A stretch of 7,893 bases of DNA from Candidatus Rifleibacteriota bacterium. GTDB lineage: Bacteria > Riflebacteria > Ozemobacteria > Ozemobacterales > Ozemobacteraceae. Below the pieces are notes generated by a model. That model did no database searches and was not told where the DNA came from. It saw only the letters and a program-made list of their open reading frames with translations. The stretch lies in assembly GCA_017526725.1 (NCBI GenBank), contig JAFXRA010000262.1, positions 1-7,893 on the forward strand, read 5' to 3'. Each line of letters starts with the position of its first letter. Positions within the stretch are counted from its first letter, which is position 1. A program made the position numbers and the translations under genes. Positions 6,698 through 7,893 of this stretch are shown here, piece by piece.

Positions 6698-6732
6698 AAA
6701 AAACTGCTTTGAGAAATCAAAGCAGTTTTTTT
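6698..6732 (+). terminator. Rho-independent terminator of gdhA
   Basis: A perfect 15-bp stem (6698-6712 with 6717-6731; core ACTGCTTTGA / TCAAAGCAGT) closes a GAAA tetraloop and ends in a run of seven T residues. It starts 39 bp after the gdhA stop. A TTG that opens the next reading frame (6709) lies inside this stem, which argues against that codon being a start. Confidence 0.95.
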
Positions 6733-6765
6733 ACAAAATTTATTATTTCAATAAACATAAATTTA

Positions 6766-6794
6766 TTGCCTATTATTTTAATGTACGGTATAAA
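6766..6794 (+). promoter_or_regulatory. Sigma70-like promoter of the lipoprotein operon
   Basis: TTGCCT (6766-6771, four of six matches to TTGACA) and TATAAA (6789-6794, five of six to TATAAT) are separated by exactly 17 bases, just downstream of the gdhA terminator. Transcription would begin near 6800-6802. That gives a leader of about 25 bases to the TTG start at 6826 and rules out an ATG at 6781. Confidence 0.7.
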
Positions 6795-6825
6795 AAAAAA
6801 CAATATGTTGATAGAAGGAAATATT

Positions 6826-7539
6826 TTGAGAAGAGTTAAACTACATCAATCAGGTAAAGACCTTATTATTTTCGTTCTTATTTTTTTATGTACAGTATTT
6901 ATTATAGGCTGTAAAGATGGTGACAGCTCCCATTCTTACACAAGTTCTCTTATTGGCATGAATGGCTATAGTCAAGATGAACAACTAAGTGTTCAGGCTT
7001 CACATCAAGTATGCTTTGTCGGCAACTCTGTTTCTTTTGCTGTTACCTGCCGTAATAACGCGGGAAGTTTATTAAAAGATGTTGAAGTTTTATTTAACAG
7101 TGATAACGGGGGAACATTTTCTGATTCAAGTGTAAGAACCAATGATTTAGGTACTGTTGGAGTTACATTCATTCCTACAAATGCAGGAACAACTAAAATA
7201 ACAATTGCTGCTAACGGCATAAATAAAGATATAACCTTGCAAGTTTACCCTTCAAACGAAGTTACAAAACCCTGTTATATTTATGTTTCATCAGATTCTG
7301 TCAAGACAGGAAAAATACTTACTGTTCAAGTCTTTGTTTGTAATTCCAGCGGAACAGGTATTAAAGATGCTGAAGTAAACCTACAATGTAATTATGGTAG
7401 CTTATCCTCCACAAAAGGCAATACAGATGAGTTCGGTTGGTATTCAACAGTATATACTGCTCCAGATGAAGTAGGGGTTGATGTAATAACAGCTATGGCC
7501 CAGGGTTCTGTGGCATCAGTAAATGTATCAGTGCAATAA
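6826..7539 (+). CDS. Lipoprotein with two bacterial Ig-like (Big_1-type) domains
   Basis: This is a predicted envelope-anchored lipoprotein of 237 residues. A Lys/Arg start is followed by a hydrophobic core (LIIFVLIFLCTVFII) and a lipobox ending IIGC, with the lipidated cysteine at residue 29. The mature part has two beta-rich repeats, about 54-140 and 151-237. They share a pattern: a VxVGxxV- or VKTGKxLTV-type opening, a KDAEV- or KDVEV-type strand, then a T(N/D)-x-x-G turn followed by a V- or T-rich strand. This is typical of bacterial Ig-like group 1 (invasin/intimin) domains, which usually act as rigid stalks or adhesive modules. The function here is unknown. The start is uncertain. I prefer TTG at 6826 because AAGGAA (6815-6820) sits five bases upstream and the promoter fits. 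ATG at 6805 has no ribosome site and lies almost on the predicted transcript start. The next gene begins 12 bp later in the same frame. Confidence 0.83.
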   Translation: MRRVKLHQSGKDLIIFVLIFLCTVFIIGCKDGDSSHSYTSSLIGMNGYSQDEQLSVQASHQVCFVGNSVSFAVTCRNNAGSLLKDVEVLFNSDNGGTFSDSSVRTNDLGTVGVTFIPTNAGTTKITIAANGINKDITLQVYPSNEVTKPCYIYVSSDSVKTGKILTVQVFVCNSSGTGIKDAEVNLQCNYGSLSSTKGNTDEFGWYSTVYTAPDEVGVDVITAMAQGSVASVNVSVQ

Positions 7540-7551
7540 GAGGGTTCAATA

Positions 7552-7893
7552 ATGTATAATAATAAAAAATCGTCATTGCAAGCCGAAGGCGTGGCAATCC
7601 AAAAAGTATTTCTCTCTCTGCTTATAGCCTTTATTTGCATTTTCTCTATCGGTTGTTCAGATGGCAAACCTGTTTATTCAGAAACAGCATCTGGTGATGG
7701 TTACAAAATTCGTTTAATGGTTTCCAACGATGAGATAACAAATGGCGGTTCAATCAGTGTTACTGCTTATGTAACTGACCCCAACGGCAATCCTGTTCCT
7801 GATGAAGACAATGTGGTATTCTTTGCTTGTTCGCAGCCTGATCTTGATTTTGATGATCAAAAATGCGACATAAAAAATGGTGTAGCAGCAACA
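7552..7893 (+). CDS. Lipoprotein with Ig-like domain, 5' part (runs off window)
   Basis: The frame is open from ATG 7552 to the window end (114 codons), so the C-terminus is missing. A hydrophobic segment (LSLLIAFICIFSI) is followed by a lipobox ending SIGC, with the lipidated cysteine at residue 35. The mature region has a beta-rich pattern (YKIRLMVSNDEITNGGSISV, then TDPNGNPVPDEDNVVFF) like the start of a Big_1-type Ig-like domain, as in the gene before it. The two look like related members of one lipoprotein operon, 12 bp apart. GAGG at 7540-7543 overlaps the end of the previous gene and serves as ribosome site. The long signal-peptide N-region is odd: residues about 7-17 (SSLQAEGVAIQ), including a Glu, are encoded by a partly palindromic repeat (7570-7600). 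A GTG at 7591 inside that repeat could give a shorter, more usual signal peptide, but it has no well-spaced ribosome site. Confidence 0.85.
   Translation, partial: MYNNKKSSLQAEGVAIQKVFLSLLIAFICIFSIGCSDGKPVYSETASGDGYKIRLMVSNDEITNGGSISVTAYVTDPNGNPVPDEDNVVFFACSQPDLDFDDQKCDIKNGVAAT
7570..7600. repeat. Partly palindromic repeat-like element inside the lipoprotein gene
   Basis: The 31-bp segment begins TCGTCATTGCAAGCC and ends GGCGTGGCAATCC around a central GAA. The ends pair (ATTGC with GCAAT, GCC with GGC) with a short internal mismatch, forming an imperfect hairpin. From memory it resembles the CGTCATTGCGAG...GGCAATCC family of short dispersed palindromes common in intergenic DNA of many bacteria. 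Here it is read in frame as part of the signal peptide N-region. Copy number in the genome cannot be seen from this window. Confidence 0.7.

Noticed and set aside
6709..6825. N-terminal extension of the first Ig-like lipoprotein from TTG 6709, ATG 6781 or ATG 6805
   Set aside because: TTG 6709 is inside the stem of the gdhA terminator, ATG 6781 is between the -35 and -10 boxes, and ATG 6805 has no ribosome site and is almost on the predicted transcript start. Any of these would put a long polar stretch before the signal peptide.
7537..7554. Programmed readthrough joining the two lipoproteins
   Set aside because: The frames are in phase and the 12 bp between them has no other stop, but the second protein has its own ribosome site, signal peptide and lipobox, so separate translation is the simple reading.

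Overview
The window looks like chromosomal DNA from an AT-rich, probably anaerobic bacterium. It carries a heat-shock chaperone operon, a secreted metalloprotease-like protein, a glutamate dehydrogenase and the start of a surface-lipoprotein operon, all on the + strand. Sec signal peptides, lipoboxes, Shine-Dalgarno sites and intrinsic terminators all point to Bacteria. The phylum cannot be fixed from the sequence. DnaK lacks the roughly 24-residue ATPase-domain insert of typical Gram-negative DnaK and has a GTSNSAAAV / GGTDMD signature that I remember from Thermoplasma-type archaeal Hsp70. The GDH resembles the Clostridium symbiosum type. An uncultured gut lineage such as Elusimicrobiota is one guess and no more than that.

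Layout. Positions 2-3453 hold grpE (3' part), dnaK and dnaJ, closed by a strong terminator at 3473-3518. The 120-bp dnaK-dnaJ spacer is almost entirely a nested inverted repeat built from an ATCTTAA-like heptamer. Positions 3454-3759 are a repeat-rich spacer with short heptamer runs of three kinds, a GC-rich mini-hairpin, a TATAAT box and a second hairpin. Positions 3760-5166 encode an exported TPR protein with an HEXXH...E (peptidase MA-like) domain, followed by another heptamer array and a terminator. Positions 5315-6658 encode a hexameric-type glutamate dehydrogenase, followed by a terminator with a 15-bp perfect stem. Positions 6766-6794 form a good sigma70-like promoter for two tandem lipoproteins with bacterial Ig-like domains. 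The second runs off the window.

How the genes work together. GrpE, DnaK and DnaJ form one protein-folding machine. The other genes appear to be separate transcription units: envelope or secreted functions (TPR metalloprotease, Ig-like lipoproteins) and ammonium/glutamate metabolism (GDH).

The least ordinary content is repetitive. Heptanucleotide arrays sit in three intergenic spaces, one directly upstream of a promoter-like element. A partly palindromic sequence, resembling dispersed bacterial repeats, lies in frame inside the signal-peptide region of the last lipoprotein. No mobile-element gene, CRISPR array, tRNA or rRNA was seen.
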